This document shows, one piece after another, positions 8,432 through 16,442 of a DNA stretch of 64,000 nucleotides (position 1 is its first letter; every line of letters begins with the position of its first letter). A program made the position numbers and the translations under genes. Where the stretch lies: the NCBI RefSeq assembly GCF_002940685.1, contig NZ_PNFP01000007.1, forward strand, positions 124,001-188,000, in the 5' to 3' direction. Under the pieces are notes generated by a model. That model saw nothing but the letters and a program-made list of their open reading frames with translations, did no database searches and was not told the DNA's origin. This DNA is from Ensifer adhaerens. Lineage in GTDB: Bacteria > Pseudomonadota > Alphaproteobacteria > Rhizobiales > Rhizobiaceae.

Positions 8432-10096
8432 ATGAATCAGTTTATCAACCGCAAGGAAAATGCGGTTACGGAAGCGATCGACGGGGTCCTTGCCGCATCC
8501 GGCGGCGCGCTCAGCCGCCTCGACGGATATCCGCACATCCGCGTCGTCCTGCGCTCGGACTGGGACAAGAGCAAGGTCGCGCTCGTTTCCGGTGGCGGGT
8601 CGGGACACGAGCCCGCGCATATCGGCTTCGTCGGCAAGGGCATGCTGACGGCCGCAGTCTGCGGCGACGTCTTCGCATCGCCGAGCGTGGACGCGATCCT
8701 CGCCGGCATCCTGGCGGTGACGGGGCCAGCCGGCTGCCTGCTGATCGTCAAGAACTATACCGGCGACCGGCTGAACTTCGGCCTGGCGGCGGAACGCGCG
8801 CGTGCCTACGGCTTCAATGTCAGCATGGTCATCGTCGACGACGACATCGCATTGCCGGACCTTCCGCAGGCGCGCGGCGTTGCCGGCACGCTCTTCGTCC
8901 ACAAGATCGCAGGCGCCCTCGCAGAAAGCGGAGCGGACCTCGATACGATCGCCAGCGCGGCGCGCAAGGTCATACAGGGCACGAGCACCATCGGCATGTC
9001 GCTCGATACCTGCACCGTGCCGGGCTCGCCGAAGGAGCACCGCATCCCCGAAGGGCATGCGGAACTCGGGCTCGGAATTCATGGCGAAGCCGGCGTCGAG
9101 CAGATTGTCCACTCGGACGCGAGAAGCGCGGTTGCCGCCATGGTCGAGCGGCTGCAGGCGGCGATGGAAGACAAGCCGCACGTGGCGCTCGTCAACAACC
9201 TCGGCGGGACGTCGATCCTGGAAATGTCGATCCTCATGCACGAACTCGCCCAGTCGTCGATCGCCGACCGGATCGTGCATCTGGTCGGACCCGCGCTGAT
9301 GATGACGTCGCTGGACATGCGCGGCTTTTCCATCTCGGTCTATCCCGCCGACAAGGTCGAGCTGGAGCTGCTGTCCCGGCCCGTAGCGCTCCCGGCCTGG
9401 CCGGGCGTAACTGCCGTCAAGCCTGTTGCCGTTCTCGCACTGCCTGACGGTCTGACGCCGATCGCGCCTTTGCCTTCACGACACGACGCGACGCGGCTGT
9501 TTCTGCTTGCCTGCTGCAACCTGCTGATCGATGCGGAAAAGGATTTGAACGCGCTCGATGCCAAGTCCGGAGACGGAGACACCGGCTCGACGCTTGCCGG
9601 CGCCGCGCGGGCCCTCATCCAGGCGCTGGATCGTCTGCCGCTCTCCGACCATACGCAGCTCTTCCGCGCCATCGGGCAGGAGCTGAGCCAGACGATGGGC
9701 GGTTCTTCCGGCGTGCTTCTTGCGATCTTCTTCGCGGCCGCCGGGGATGGCGCCTCGAGCGGCCTTTCCATACGCGAGGCGCTGAAAGCCGGGTTGGCGC
9801 GCATGCAGGAAATCGGAGGCGCCCGGACCGGCGATCGCACGATGGTCGACGCCCTTTCCCCGGCGCTCGATGCGCTCGACGCGAGCATCGGCGCGGCCGC
9901 GAAGGCCGCGCGCGACGGGGCGAATCTGACGGCGACGCTGGTGCGGGCAAGGGCAGGGCGTGCCGCCTACATCAATGCCAAGCAGCTCGAAGGGCACATC
10001 GACCCCGGCGCCGAAGCGGTCGCCCGGCTGTTCGAACACCTGGCCCGGCATCCGGATATGCTTCAGCGCCAACCGGAGGGAGCCGTCGCCGGCTGA
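8432..10096 (+). CDS. ATP-dependent dihydroxyacetone/ketose kinase (DhaK-DhaL on one chain)
   Basis: A 554-residue DAK-family kinase with the ATP-dependent architecture. Residues 1-330 are the DhaK domain: GGGSGHEPAH at 54-63, and the histidine that binds the ketone covalently, His217 in GLGIHGEAG. Residues 350-554 are the DhaL nucleotide domain: GDGDTG at 380-385, then MGGSSGVL. It phosphorylates dihydroxyacetone or a related ketose in the cytoplasm. Family members also act on erythrulose, so the substrate is open. A perfect AGGAGG precedes the ATG, and it is last in the operon, before a terminator. This places a C3/C4 ketose downstream of the ABC importer. Confidence 0.92.
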   Translation: MNQFINRKENAVTEAIDGVLAASGGALSRLDGYPHIRVVLRSDWDKSKVALVSGGGSGHEPAHIGFVGKGMLTAAVCGDVFASPSVDAILAGILAVTGPAGCLLIVKNYTGDRLNFGLAAERARAYGFNVSMVIVDDDIALPDLPQARGVAGTLFVHKIAGALAESGADLDTIASAARKVIQGTSTIGMSLDTCTVPGSPKEHRIPEGHAELGLGIHGEAGVEQIVHSDARSAVAAMVERLQAAMEDKPHVALVNNLGGTSILEMSILMHELAQSSIADRIVHLVGPALMMTSLDMRGFSISVYPADKVELELLSRPVALPAWPGVTAVKPVAVLALPDGLTPIAPLPSRHDATRLFLLACCNLLIDAEKDLNALDAKSGDGDTGSTLAGAARALIQALDRLPLSDHTQLFRAIGQELSQTMGGSSGVLLAIFFAAAGDGASSGLSIREALKAGLARMQEIGGARTGDRTMVDALSPALDALDASIGAAAKAARDGANLTATLVRARAGRAAYINAKQLEGHIDPGAEAVARLFEHLARHPDMLQRQPEGAVAG

Positions 10097-10124
10097 CGGT
10101 GACTGAAGCATTGCCCAGACGACA

Positions 10125-10150
10125 AAACGCCCCGGAAAGCCGGGGCGTTT
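10125..10150. terminator. Bidirectional terminator between kinase and copper chaperone genes
   Basis: AAACGCCCCGG (10125-10135) and CCGGGGCGTTT (10140-10150) form an 11-bp stem with an AAAG tetraloop, A-rich on one side and T-rich on the other. It can therefore stop transcription from both converging genes. Confidence 0.88.
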
Positions 10151-10180
10151 CGCGACGGGAGGTGTCGGGGCAGCCTGCGC

Positions 10181-10378
10181 TCAGAGCGCGCGGCTCTCGT
10201 ATCCGGCCGCCTTCAGGGCGTCTGCGATCGGCCCTGCCGCTGCGGCGGTCTCGACGCTGACTTCCCGATTGCCGAGATCGACCTTGATCGTTGCCTGCGG
10301 GTCGACGCTCAGGATCGCCTTCTGGACGACGCCGGCGCAGTGGCCGCAGGTCATGTTGTCGATCTTGTAGTTCTGCAT
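10181..10378 (-). CDS. CopZ-like heavy-metal-associated domain protein (copper chaperone)
   Basis: A 65-residue single HMA domain starting MQNYKIDNMTCGHCAGVVQK, with the metal-binding MTCGHC motif and a beta-alpha-beta pattern (ATIKVDLGNREVSVET, IADALKAAGYES). It should bind Cu(I) in the cytoplasm and pass it to a P-type ATPase, which is not in this window. The start at 10378 is set by AAGGAG upstream; a longer frame to 10525 lacks one. The promoter has the long 19-bp spacer typical of MerR/CueR/HmrR control, supporting copper induction. Confidence 0.9.
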   Translation of the reverse strand: MQNYKIDNMTCGHCAGVVQKAILSVDPQATIKVDLGNREVSVETAAAAGPIADALKAAGYESRAL

Positions 10379-10407
10379 GCTTGTCTCCTTGGTTCGGTTG
10401 TGAGACA

Positions 10408-10438
10408 AACATGGCGTCTCCCACCGTTGGAAGGTCAA
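10408..10438 (-). promoter_or_regulatory. CueR/HmrR-type copper promoter
   Basis: On the reverse strand, -35 TTGACC (10438-10433) and a -10-like CATGTT (10413-10408) are separated by exactly 19 bp. The spacer (TTCCAACGGTGGGAGACGC) holds an imperfect dyad beginning with the ACCTTCC/GGGAG arms typical of MerR-family copper regulators. The regulator gene itself is not in the window. Confidence 0.72.
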
Positions 10439-10540
10439 GAGGCCTTCAAGATATTTGTTCGCGGCATTTCCAGTCGCGCGAATGGTGGAAAATACCCCCG
10501 AGAGTGTAGGCCAGCGGCCTCTCAAATTCTCCGAAAAATT

Positions 10541-10553
10541 TGAAAGTCTTTCA
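10541..10553 (+). promoter_or_regulatory. Purine-regulon box upstream of azgA
   Basis: TGAAAGTCTTTCA, a perfect 13-bp palindrome around a central T, preceded by TTCTCCGAAAAATT. Related sequences occur before uraH (17940), puuD (26774) and gcl (30426). The TTGAAA within it could also serve as a -35 element. Confidence 0.55.
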
Positions 10554-10799
10554 TTGCCGATCCCGGGAATGGACGGCTAGCGGTCTGCGTCCGGAAGTCG
10601 CACAATCCAAAGGCTGTGCAAGAGGCATTCGCGTCGTCCGAGAGAGGGCGGACGATCGCCAGCCGGCACGAAGCCTAAAGCGAAGCGATCGCTCCGGACT
10701 ATCCGGACGTTCGAAATGCACTGATCGGGAACTGGAGGAGACGGTTTCCCGCTCACTGTCGTTCGGCTGCGTCGTGGTGACGCCGCCAAGGGAGGAAAG

Positions 10800-12092
10800 A
10801 TGTTTGAACGACTATTCAAGCTGAAAGAGCATCAGACGACGGCGCGCACCGAGGTGATCGCCGGTATCACGACATTCCTGACGATGTCCTACATCATCTT
10901 CGTCAACCCCGACATCCTGTCGAGCACGGGCATGGATAGGGATGCCGTCTTCGTCGCAACCTGTATTGCCGCGGCACTCGGCTCTGCCGTCATGGCGCTC
11001 GTCGCCAACTGGCCGATCGGCATGGCGCCCGGCATGGGCCTCAACGCCTTCTTCGCCTTCACCGTGGTTGCGGCGCTTGGTTTCACCTGGCAGCAGGCGC
11101 TGGGCGCTGTCTTCATCTCGGGCGTGATCTTCCTGATCCTGACCGTGACGGGGGTCCGAAGCTGGCTGATTGCCGGCATTCCGCATTCGCTTCGAAGTGC
11201 GATCGCCACCGGTATCGGCCTCTTCCTCGGCATCATCGCCCTGAAGAACGCCGGCATCGTCGTCGACAACCCGGCAACGCTCGTCGGTCTCGGCGACCTC
11301 AAGCAGACCGGCCCGCTGCTCGCCATCCTCGGCTTCTTCGTGATTGCCGTGCTGGATTCACTCAAGGTTCGCGGCTCGATCCTGATCGGCATCCTGGTCG
11401 TCACCGTCCTGTCGATGATCCTCGGCGTCAGCGAGTTCAAGGGTATCGTCTCGGCACCGCCGAGCATTGCGCCGACCTTCCTGCAGCTCGACATCATGGG
11501 CGCTCTGCATGGCGGCCTGCTGCATGTCATCCTCGTCTTCGTGCTCGTCGAAGTCTTCGACGCGACCGGCACGCTGATCGGTGTCGCCAAGCGCGCCAAG
11601 CTGGTGGAAGAGGGCAAGCCGAACCGCCTCGGCCGTGCGCTTCTTGCCGACAGCACGGCGATCGTCGCCGGCTCGCTGATCGGCACCAGCAGCACGACCG
11701 CCTATGTCGAAAGCGCCTCGGGCGTCCAGGCTGGCGGCCGCACGGGCCTGACGGCACTCACCGTCTGCGTGCTCTTCCTCGCAGCGCTGTTCTTCTCGCC
11801 GCTCGCAGCCGCCGTTCCGTCCTATGCGACGGCTCCGGCCCTGCTTTACGTCGCCGGCCTGATGATGCGCGAACTGACCGAGGTTGACTGGGACGATCTG
11901 ACGGAGGCCGCACCGGCCGCGCTCACGGCGCTTGCCATGCCCTTCACCTACTCGATCGCCAACGGTCTTGCCTTCGGCTTCGTCAGCTACGTCGTCTTGA
12001 AGGTCTGCACCGGCAAATGGAGCGTCATCCACCCGGCAACCCAGATCGTCGCTGCACTCTTCATCGTGCGCTTCGCGTTCTTTGCCGAGTAA
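10800..12092 (+). CDS. azgA: AzgA-type purine (adenine/guanine/hypoxanthine) permease
   Basis: A 430-residue inner-membrane transporter of the NCS2/AzgA group (COG2252). Landmarks are the N-terminus MFERLFKLKEHQTTARTEVI, TFLTMSYIIFVNPDILSSTG, the Gly-rich APGMGLNAFFAFTV and TSSTTAYVESASGVQAGGRT. About 12-14 hydrophobic spans are visible. Members take up purine bases by proton symport; whether this one prefers adenine, guanine or hypoxanthine cannot be told. It is a single-gene unit closed by a strong terminator. The GGGAGG ribosome site, purine box and neighbouring degradation genes make it the likely entry step for the purine pathway in this window. Confidence 0.92.
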   Translation: MFERLFKLKEHQTTARTEVIAGITTFLTMSYIIFVNPDILSSTGMDRDAVFVATCIAAALGSAVMALVANWPIGMAPGMGLNAFFAFTVVAALGFTWQQALGAVFISGVIFLILTVTGVRSWLIAGIPHSLRSAIATGIGLFLGIIALKNAGIVVDNPATLVGLGDLKQTGPLLAILGFFVIAVLDSLKVRGSILIGILVVTVLSMILGVSEFKGIVSAPPSIAPTFLQLDIMGALHGGLLHVILVFVLVEVFDATGTLIGVAKRAKLVEEGKPNRLGRALLADSTAIVAGSLIGTSSTTAYVESASGVQAGGRTGLTALTVCVLFLAALFFSPLAAAVPSYATAPALLYVAGLMMRELTEVDWDDLTEAAPAALTALAMPFTYSIANGLAFGFVSYVVLKVCTGKWSVIHPATQIVAALFIVRFAFFAE

Positions 12093-12147
12093 ACGAAATT
12101 GGCCGGGGCATCGCCGCCTCGGCCATCAGGACTTCCCCGTAAGTGCT

Positions 12148-12182
12148 GGCCGGAGCAACGAAATGTTGCTCCGGCCTTTTTC
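12148..12182 (+). terminator. Rho-independent terminator of azgA
   Basis: GGCCGGAGCAAC (12148-12159), loop GAAAT, GTTGCTCCGGCC (12165-12176), then TTTTTC. A 12-bp perfect stem with T-run, facing rightward. Confidence 0.93.
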
Positions 12183-12192
12183 TGGTTCGTCT

Positions 12193-12513
12193 TTAGTATT
12201 GTCCGGCCGGCAGATGCACGATAAGGCCGTCCATCTCCGCCGAGACCGTGATCTGACAGCTGAGCCGACTGCGCTCGTTCGGATTGACCACGCATTCGAT
12301 CATGTCCTGCTCCTGGAATTCGGGTGCCGGCAAACGGTCGCTCCATTCGCCGTCGATGTAACAGTGGCAGGTGCCGCAGGCGCAGGAGCCGCCGCATTCG
12401 GCAGCTATGGCGTCGATACCGTTCTGGACGGCGGCCGACATCAGCGACTGGCCGATCTCCGCCTGGACTTCCTTCGTCGTGCCGTCCGCGTCGATGAAGA
12501 CGATCTTGGGCAT
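12193..12513 (-). CDS. [2Fe-2S] ferredoxin (adrenodoxin/P450-partner type)
   Basis: A 106-residue ferredoxin, MPKIVFIDADGTTKEVQ. Cluster ligands are spaced as in adrenodoxin-type proteins: Cys40, Cys46, Cys49 (ECGGSCACGTC, i.e. C-x5-C-x2-C) and Cys86 (RLSCQI). The PAG(Q)Y-like C-terminus also fits the group. It lies 42 bases downstream of the P450 gene in the same orientation, so it most likely delivers electrons to that P450. No ferredoxin reductase gene is nearby; a housekeeping reductase would have to serve. GGAG precedes the start at 12513. Confidence 0.92.
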   Translation of the reverse strand: MPKIVFIDADGTTKEVQAEIGQSLMSAAVQNGIDAIAAECGGSCACGTCHCYIDGEWSDRLPAPEFQEQDMIECVVNPNERSRLSCQITVSAEMDGLIVHLPAGQY

Positions 12514-12555
12514 GGGTATTCTCCGATTGCGTATGTTGGTGTCTGGGATTTTGGA

Positions 12556-13809
12556 TCAAGCGTGCCGGAGCGCGATCTTGAGCTTCTTGGGCCCACGGAC
12601 GGACAGGCCGCGCTTGTATTCCGGCGCCGGGTCGACGAGCTCGATGGTCGGGAAGCGGCGAAGCAGGGTGCTGAAGATGATATCCATGTCGAGGCGCGCG
12701 AGGTGGTTGCCGAGACAGAAATGCACGCCGCCGCCAAAGGCCAGATGCCGATTGGGCGTGCGGCCGATGTCGAAGGTGTCGGCATTTTCGAACTGCTTGG
12801 GGTCACGGTTGGCGGCGCCATAGAGCAGGCCGAACTTGGTGCCGCGCTCGAAGCGACGGCCGAAGATCTCGACGTCATCGACGCAATGGCGATGGAAGAA
12901 CGGCAGCGGCGACTCGTAGCGGAACATCTCCTGCACGCCGGTCTGGATCAGGCCGGGATCCTGCCGAAGACGCGCCATCTGTTCCGGGAAGCGCAAGAGC
13001 GCATGCATGCCGCTGCCGAGCACGTCGATCGTCGAGCCGTGGCCGGCCATCAGGATCAGCATGCAGGTCGAAATGAATTCGTCGAAGTTCATCGCACCCG
13101 AACGCTCCGCCTCGATCAGCACCGAGATGAGATCGTCCTTCGGCGCCCGCTCGCGCTCGGCCTTCAGCGCTGTCAGATATTCGTAGAACTCGGTGGTGTT
13201 GCGCTCGGCGATTTCCTTGCGCGCGTCGGAACGGTCGACGTCGAAGAACTGCACGATGTTTTCCGACCAGATGCGCAGCTGCGGACAGTCCTCATCCGGC
13301 ACGCCGAGCAGGCGGCCGATGATATGGCCGGGAACATGGGCGGCGAGGTCGTCGACGAAGTCGATTTCGCCACGATCGGCGAGACTGTCGATCAGCCGGT
13401 CGACATAGGCCTGGATCTGCTCGCGCAGCTTGGCGATCATGGCCGGCGTAAACAGCTTGAACACCTGCTTGCGCAGCCGGTCATGCACCGCGCCGTCGCT
13501 GTCGAGCAGGCTGAACTGCACGAAACGTTCGTGGTGCGGCATGTCGTGCCAGTTGGCGGCGCGCTGCAGTTTTGAGAGCTCTTCCTTCGTCGCGATGTCC
13601 TCGAGCGAGCGCACCATGCGCTTGTCCATGACGATGGCGGACACGTCCTCGAAACGCGAGGCGAGCCAGATGTCGAAATCCGCAAAGTAATGCAGACCTT
13701 CCTCTTCGCGCAGCGTCCGGTAGGTCGGATAGGGATCGCGGGCAAACTCCGGCGACAGCGGCGCGAAGGTGAAATTGGCTGCATCGCCGTTCGGCGCGGC
13801 TTTGGTCAT
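12556..13809 (-). CDS. Cytochrome P450 monooxygenase
   Basis: A 417-residue soluble bacterial class I P450. It has the heme-binding loop FGGGVHFCLGNHLAR (Cys at about residue 365), the K-helix ExxR in QEMFRYESPLPF, and an I-helix region LILMAGHGSTIDVLG, in which the usual acid/alcohol pair reads G-S-T. The start MTKAAPNGD at 13809 is chosen from a GGAG about 8 nt upstream; the longer reading frame to 14775 is antisense to the AraC gene. It forms an operon with the ferredoxin. The substrate is unknown. The divergent AraC regulator probably senses it. It sits amid purine genes but has no evident link to them. Confidence 0.93.
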   Translation of the reverse strand: MTKAAPNGDAANFTFAPLSPEFARDPYPTYRTLREEEGLHYFADFDIWLASRFEDVSAIVMDKRMVRSLEDIATKEELSKLQRAANWHDMPHHERFVQFSLLDSDGAVHDRLRKQVFKLFTPAMIAKLREQIQAYVDRLIDSLADRGEIDFVDDLAAHVPGHIIGRLLGVPDEDCPQLRIWSENIVQFFDVDRSDARKEIAERNTTEFYEYLTALKAERERAPKDDLISVLIEAERSGAMNFDEFISTCMLILMAGHGSTIDVLGSGMHALLRFPEQMARLRQDPGLIQTGVQEMFRYESPLPFFHRHCVDDVEIFGRRFERGTKFGLLYGAANRDPKQFENADTFDIGRTPNRHLAFGGGVHFCLGNHLARLDMDIIFSTLLRRFPTIELVDPAPEYKRGLSVRGPKKLKIALRHA

Positions 13810-13920
13810 CGGTACACTCCGTGCATAAAGCTGCATGATAGCGTCACGGGCCCGTGTTGAGGAATAGTGGCCGATCGCAAGATGATGGACAAAACTCGCA
13901 TCGCCTGTCAGGAAAAGCAG

Positions 13921-14769
13921 ATGCAGAGCCTGAAAGAAGAGCTTTACTTCCATACGCCGGCGAAGTTCGCCGATGCCTTCCCCTATCTGGCGTTGGTTGC
14001 CGGAAGCCGAACGGCATGGCCGCAGGAAGCACCGATCCGCAAGCGCTTCCACCAGCACGTCTTCGTTTACACGATCGGCGGTTGTGGCTTGATCGAACTG
14101 CGTGACCAGCGTTTTCTCGCCGAAGCCGACAGCGTTGTCTGGCTGGATACGGCGCAGGCCTACGCGCACAGTTGTGCAGTGGAGAGTGAGAACTGGCGCT
14201 ATCTCTGGATGGGGATCGAGGGGCACGGCCTCAATGCCCTCTATCAGTTTCTCGGGGTGCAGCAGCAGCCGCTCTTTCTGTCGAAGGACCCTCGGGCCGT
14301 GCGCGCAGCCTTCAAAGCCGTGATCGGATTTCTGGCCGAACGGTCGCCGGCAACCGATGCCCTTGCGAGCGCCGCGATTGCAGGGCTGATTGCCGACATG
14401 ATCGCACCCCGCTTGAACGGCGCGGCGCCGGCTGGGGGCACAGCTGACGAAGGCCGTTTGCTCACGGTTCTCAAAGCCATGCGGGACGATCTTTCCCGCT
14501 CCTGGACGATCGACGACCTCGCCATGCGTGCGCGGCTCAGCCCGTCGCAGCTTTTTCGCCGCTTTCGCGACATGGTGGGGACGACGCCGATGGATTGGCT
14601 GCGCCACGAGCGCATCAACCAGGCAAAGCGCCTGCTGGTCGGACCCGATGCCAAGGTCTCGGCCGTGGCGGCCGAATGCGGCTATCCGGATCCCTATCAT
14701 TTCTCGCGCGATTTCCGGCGGCTGACGGGGTACACGCCGACGAAGTTCAAGCGCGATGGCGGTTATTGA
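13921..14769 (+). CDS. AraC family transcriptional regulator
   Basis: About 282 residues from the ATG at 13921 (MQSLKEELYFHTPAKFADAF), chosen because AGGAAA lies 5 nt upstream and it leaves a 111-base divergent promoter region. A GTG at 13867 or ATGs at 13882/13885 would extend it by up to 18 residues. The N-terminal part is an AraC-type cupin (RFHQHVFVYTIGGCGLIEL). The C-terminal third has two helix-turn-helices (WTIDDLAMRARLSPSQLFRR and VSAVAAECGYPDPYHFSRDF) ending in the usual GYTPTKFK. Divergent to the P450-ferredoxin pair, which it likely activates. Confidence 0.87.
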   Translation: MQSLKEELYFHTPAKFADAFPYLALVAGSRTAWPQEAPIRKRFHQHVFVYTIGGCGLIELRDQRFLAEADSVVWLDTAQAYAHSCAVESENWRYLWMGIEGHGLNALYQFLGVQQQPLFLSKDPRAVRAAFKAVIGFLAERSPATDALASAAIAGLIADMIAPRLNGAAPAGGTADEGRLLTVLKAMRDDLSRSWTIDDLAMRARLSPSQLFRRFRDMVGTTPMDWLRHERINQAKRLLVGPDAKVSAVAAECGYPDPYHFSRDFRRLTGYTPTKFKRDGGY

Positions 14770-14856
14770 CGCCACAGTCGTTTCATCCGATTTCGGCGGC
14801 CAGCGAGGCCCTGGCGCACCGATGAACCCGACCGGACGACCGGGTCATGCGTTCAT

Positions 14857-15342
14857 TCATACGATCAGGAATGGCTCCTTGAAGAAATGCTCCTCCAGGT
14901 TCACACCTTCGCCGCCGCGATCGACGACCGCGAAGTCCGAGACGTCATCGAGCGGCGTCAGGATGCCGTGCCAGACATTGCGGGCGATGTTGACGCCCTG
15001 GCCCGGCGTGGTCCTGAAGGCGATCGGTTCGCTCGGCCCTTCTTCGGTCTCCTTGGAAACGACTATGAGAAACGGGTTGTCGCTCAAGGGAATGAAGGCC
15101 TGACTGCCGAGCGGGTGGCGCTCGACCATGGTCAGTTTCAGCGGCAGCGGATAGGGTACGCCGCGTACCAGGCTGATCATCGGCCGGGCCTTCTCGCCTG
15201 TTGTATCGATCTTGGCGAGATCGTGATAGCGGGTTGCCTTGCCCCCGTTGATGGGGAAGTTGTGGGCATTCTCGGTTTCAATCACGTCGCCGAACGGCGC
15301 AAAGGCCTCCCGGGTCAGTGGCTGTATGACGATCTCCTTCAT
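14857..15342 (-). CDS. allA: Ureidoglycolate lyase
   Basis: 161 residues, the normal AllA length, starting MKEIVIQPLTREAFAPFGDV (GGAGG about 8 nt upstream; the longer frame is artefact). It keeps typical stretches RYHDLAKID, VERHPLGSQAFIPL and VNIARNVWHGILTPL, with the cupin-fold metal/substrate His and Glu region. The enzyme splits ureidoglycolate to glyoxylate and urea in the cytoplasm, the last nitrogen-releasing step before Gcl. It is the third gene of the puuE-uraD / alc / allA operon, 70 bases after alc, with a small stem-loop in the gap. Confidence 0.93.
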   Translation of the reverse strand: MKEIVIQPLTREAFAPFGDVIETENAHNFPINGGKATRYHDLAKIDTTGEKARPMISLVRGVPYPLPLKLTMVERHPLGSQAFIPLSDNPFLIVVSKETEEGPSEPIAFRTTPGQGVNIARNVWHGILTPLDDVSDFAVVDRGGEGVNLEEHFFKEPFLIV

Positions 15343-15389
15343 GCGACGCTCCTCCGTGCAATGTTGATCGGGCTTCAAAAGTTCGATCG

Positions 15390-15408
15390 TTTCGCCTCCT
15401 CGGCGAAA
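15390..15408 (-). other. Stem-loop between alc and allA
   Basis: TTTCGCC and GGCGAAA (7-bp stem) around a 5-nt loop in the 70-base alc-allA gap. There is no T-run of terminator quality; it may adjust allA expression. Confidence 0.45.
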
Positions 15409-15412
15409 TGAT

Positions 15413-16432
15413 CTAGATGCCGGCTTTCGCAATACGCCCGAAGACACGCAGCCGGCTGACGCCGCCATCGGGGAAGATGTTGAAACGCACATGGGTCACC
15501 GGACCCGAAGCCGCCAGTTCGTGCGCTTCGTAGGTATGGATGCTGTCGGCGGCGAGTTTCTGCGGCGGCAAGACCTCATGCCAGAACATCGACGAGGCCG
15601 TGACAGACGCGGCCAGTTCGCATGCAGCCGCTTCGAGGTCGGCGGCCTGCAGCGAACAGGCATCGGGGTAGTTGCCCTTGAAGTGGGCGGTATCGACCAC
15701 GATCCGCTCGACCTCGCCGCGTGCAGCGAGCTTCACCACGATCCAGTCGTTGCCGGGTTCGCGGCGGCGACGGGTCTCCCAGCCATCGCCCATGTTGACG
15801 CCCCGTCCGGGCGCAAGCAGCCGCTGATGGCCGTAATGCCCGTTGGAATAGGCGACGATACGGCCGCCGAGGAGAGACGATGCAAGGTCGACCACCGCGT
15901 CGCCGATCGCCGCCCGGTCGAGGGCAGGCGTGCCAAAGACCTTGAGACGGGCGATGCCGCCGTCAGGATAGATGCGCAGGCGGACATGGCTCCAGACGGC
16001 CTCCGATCTGGCCTCGAAATGGTGCTGGGCGCTCGGGCCGAGAGATTGAGGGCAGATGACTTCCGTCCAGACCGTGTTCTCGTCCGGCCCCTCCGGCGCC
16101 AAGCAGGCGTCGATGGCGCAGGCGCTCGGATAGTTGCCGGTGAAATGGGCGGTATCGACCTCGAAGCCATGGATGCGTCCGCTCGTCGCGAGCGCCACGA
16201 TCGCATGGTCGTTGCCGGGGCCGCGGCGTCGCCGCGTCTCCCAGCCGTCCATCCACTTGCCGTTCTCGTCATAGACCCCGGGATGATAGACCGGCGGCGC
16301 ATCCTGCAGCATGCGCTCGAGCGGCGCGAAGAACTCGTCTGTCGCAAACACCGGCCTTGCGCCGAGACCGGCCGAGGCAAGGTTGATCGCGTTCCGCGCG
16401 AATTCGGGCGGGCTCACGCCGTCGGTCGTCAT
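15413..16432 (-). CDS. alc: Allantoicase
   Basis: 339 residues, starting MTTDGVSPPEFARNAINLAS at 16432, 10 bases after the puuE-uraD stop. The protein is an internal duplication of two jelly-roll domains, each with nearly the same signature: DGWETRRRRGPGND...VDTAHFTGNYPSACAIDAC in the first half and DGWETRRRREPGND...VDTAHFKGNYPDACSLQAA in the second. Each half ends with a YPDGGIARLKVFG / FPDGGVSRLRVFG motif. It hydrolyses allantoate to ureidoglycolate plus urea. The choice of allantoicase rather than allantoate amidohydrolase means urea, not ammonia, is released, so urease is needed elsewhere. Confidence 0.95.
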   Translation of the reverse strand: MTTDGVSPPEFARNAINLASAGLGARPVFATDEFFAPLERMLQDAPPVYHPGVYDENGKWMDGWETRRRRGPGNDHAIVALATSGRIHGFEVDTAHFTGNYPSACAIDACLAPEGPDENTVWTEVICPQSLGPSAQHHFEARSEAVWSHVRLRIYPDGGIARLKVFGTPALDRAAIGDAVVDLASSLLGGRIVAYSNGHYGHQRLLAPGRGVNMGDGWETRRRREPGNDWIVVKLAARGEVERIVVDTAHFKGNYPDACSLQAADLEAAACELAASVTASSMFWHEVLPPQKLAADSIHTYEAHELAASGPVTHVRFNIFPDGGVSRLRVFGRIAKAGI

Positions 16433-16442
16433 GACAAGGCCC

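Larger units (their letters stand above)
10379..10799. other. Gene-free region upstream of azgA: copper promoter, purine box and long leader
   Basis: About 420 bases. The left part carries the copZ promoter (10408-10438). A bulged stem-loop lies at 10500-10523 (GAGA/TCTC and GGCC/GGCC arms with GTGTA bulged). Then comes the shared purine box (10541-10553). If transcription starts near that box, the azgA mRNA has a leader of about 240 nt, with possible stems GGACG/CGTCC, GCACA/TGTGC, TCGTCC/GGACGA and CGGGAA/TTCCCG before the GGGAGG ribosome binding site. I cannot assign a known riboswitch by eye. Confidence 0.5.

Noticed and set aside
7724-9280. 518-aa reverse ORF opposite the second ATPase and DAK kinase
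   Set aside because: Antisense shadow; both forward genes have complete motifs and ribosome sites.
10570-10700. Guanidine-I (ykkC) riboswitch before azgA, suggested by CTAG and GTCCGAGAG
   Set aside because: Only isolated short matches in the wrong arrangement; the GTCCGAGAG instance lies in a simple hairpin, and the gene is a purine permease.
14102-14775. N-terminal extension of the P450 reading frame to 14775
   Set aside because: It runs antisense through the AraC gene; the P450 family start is at 13809 with a ribosome site.
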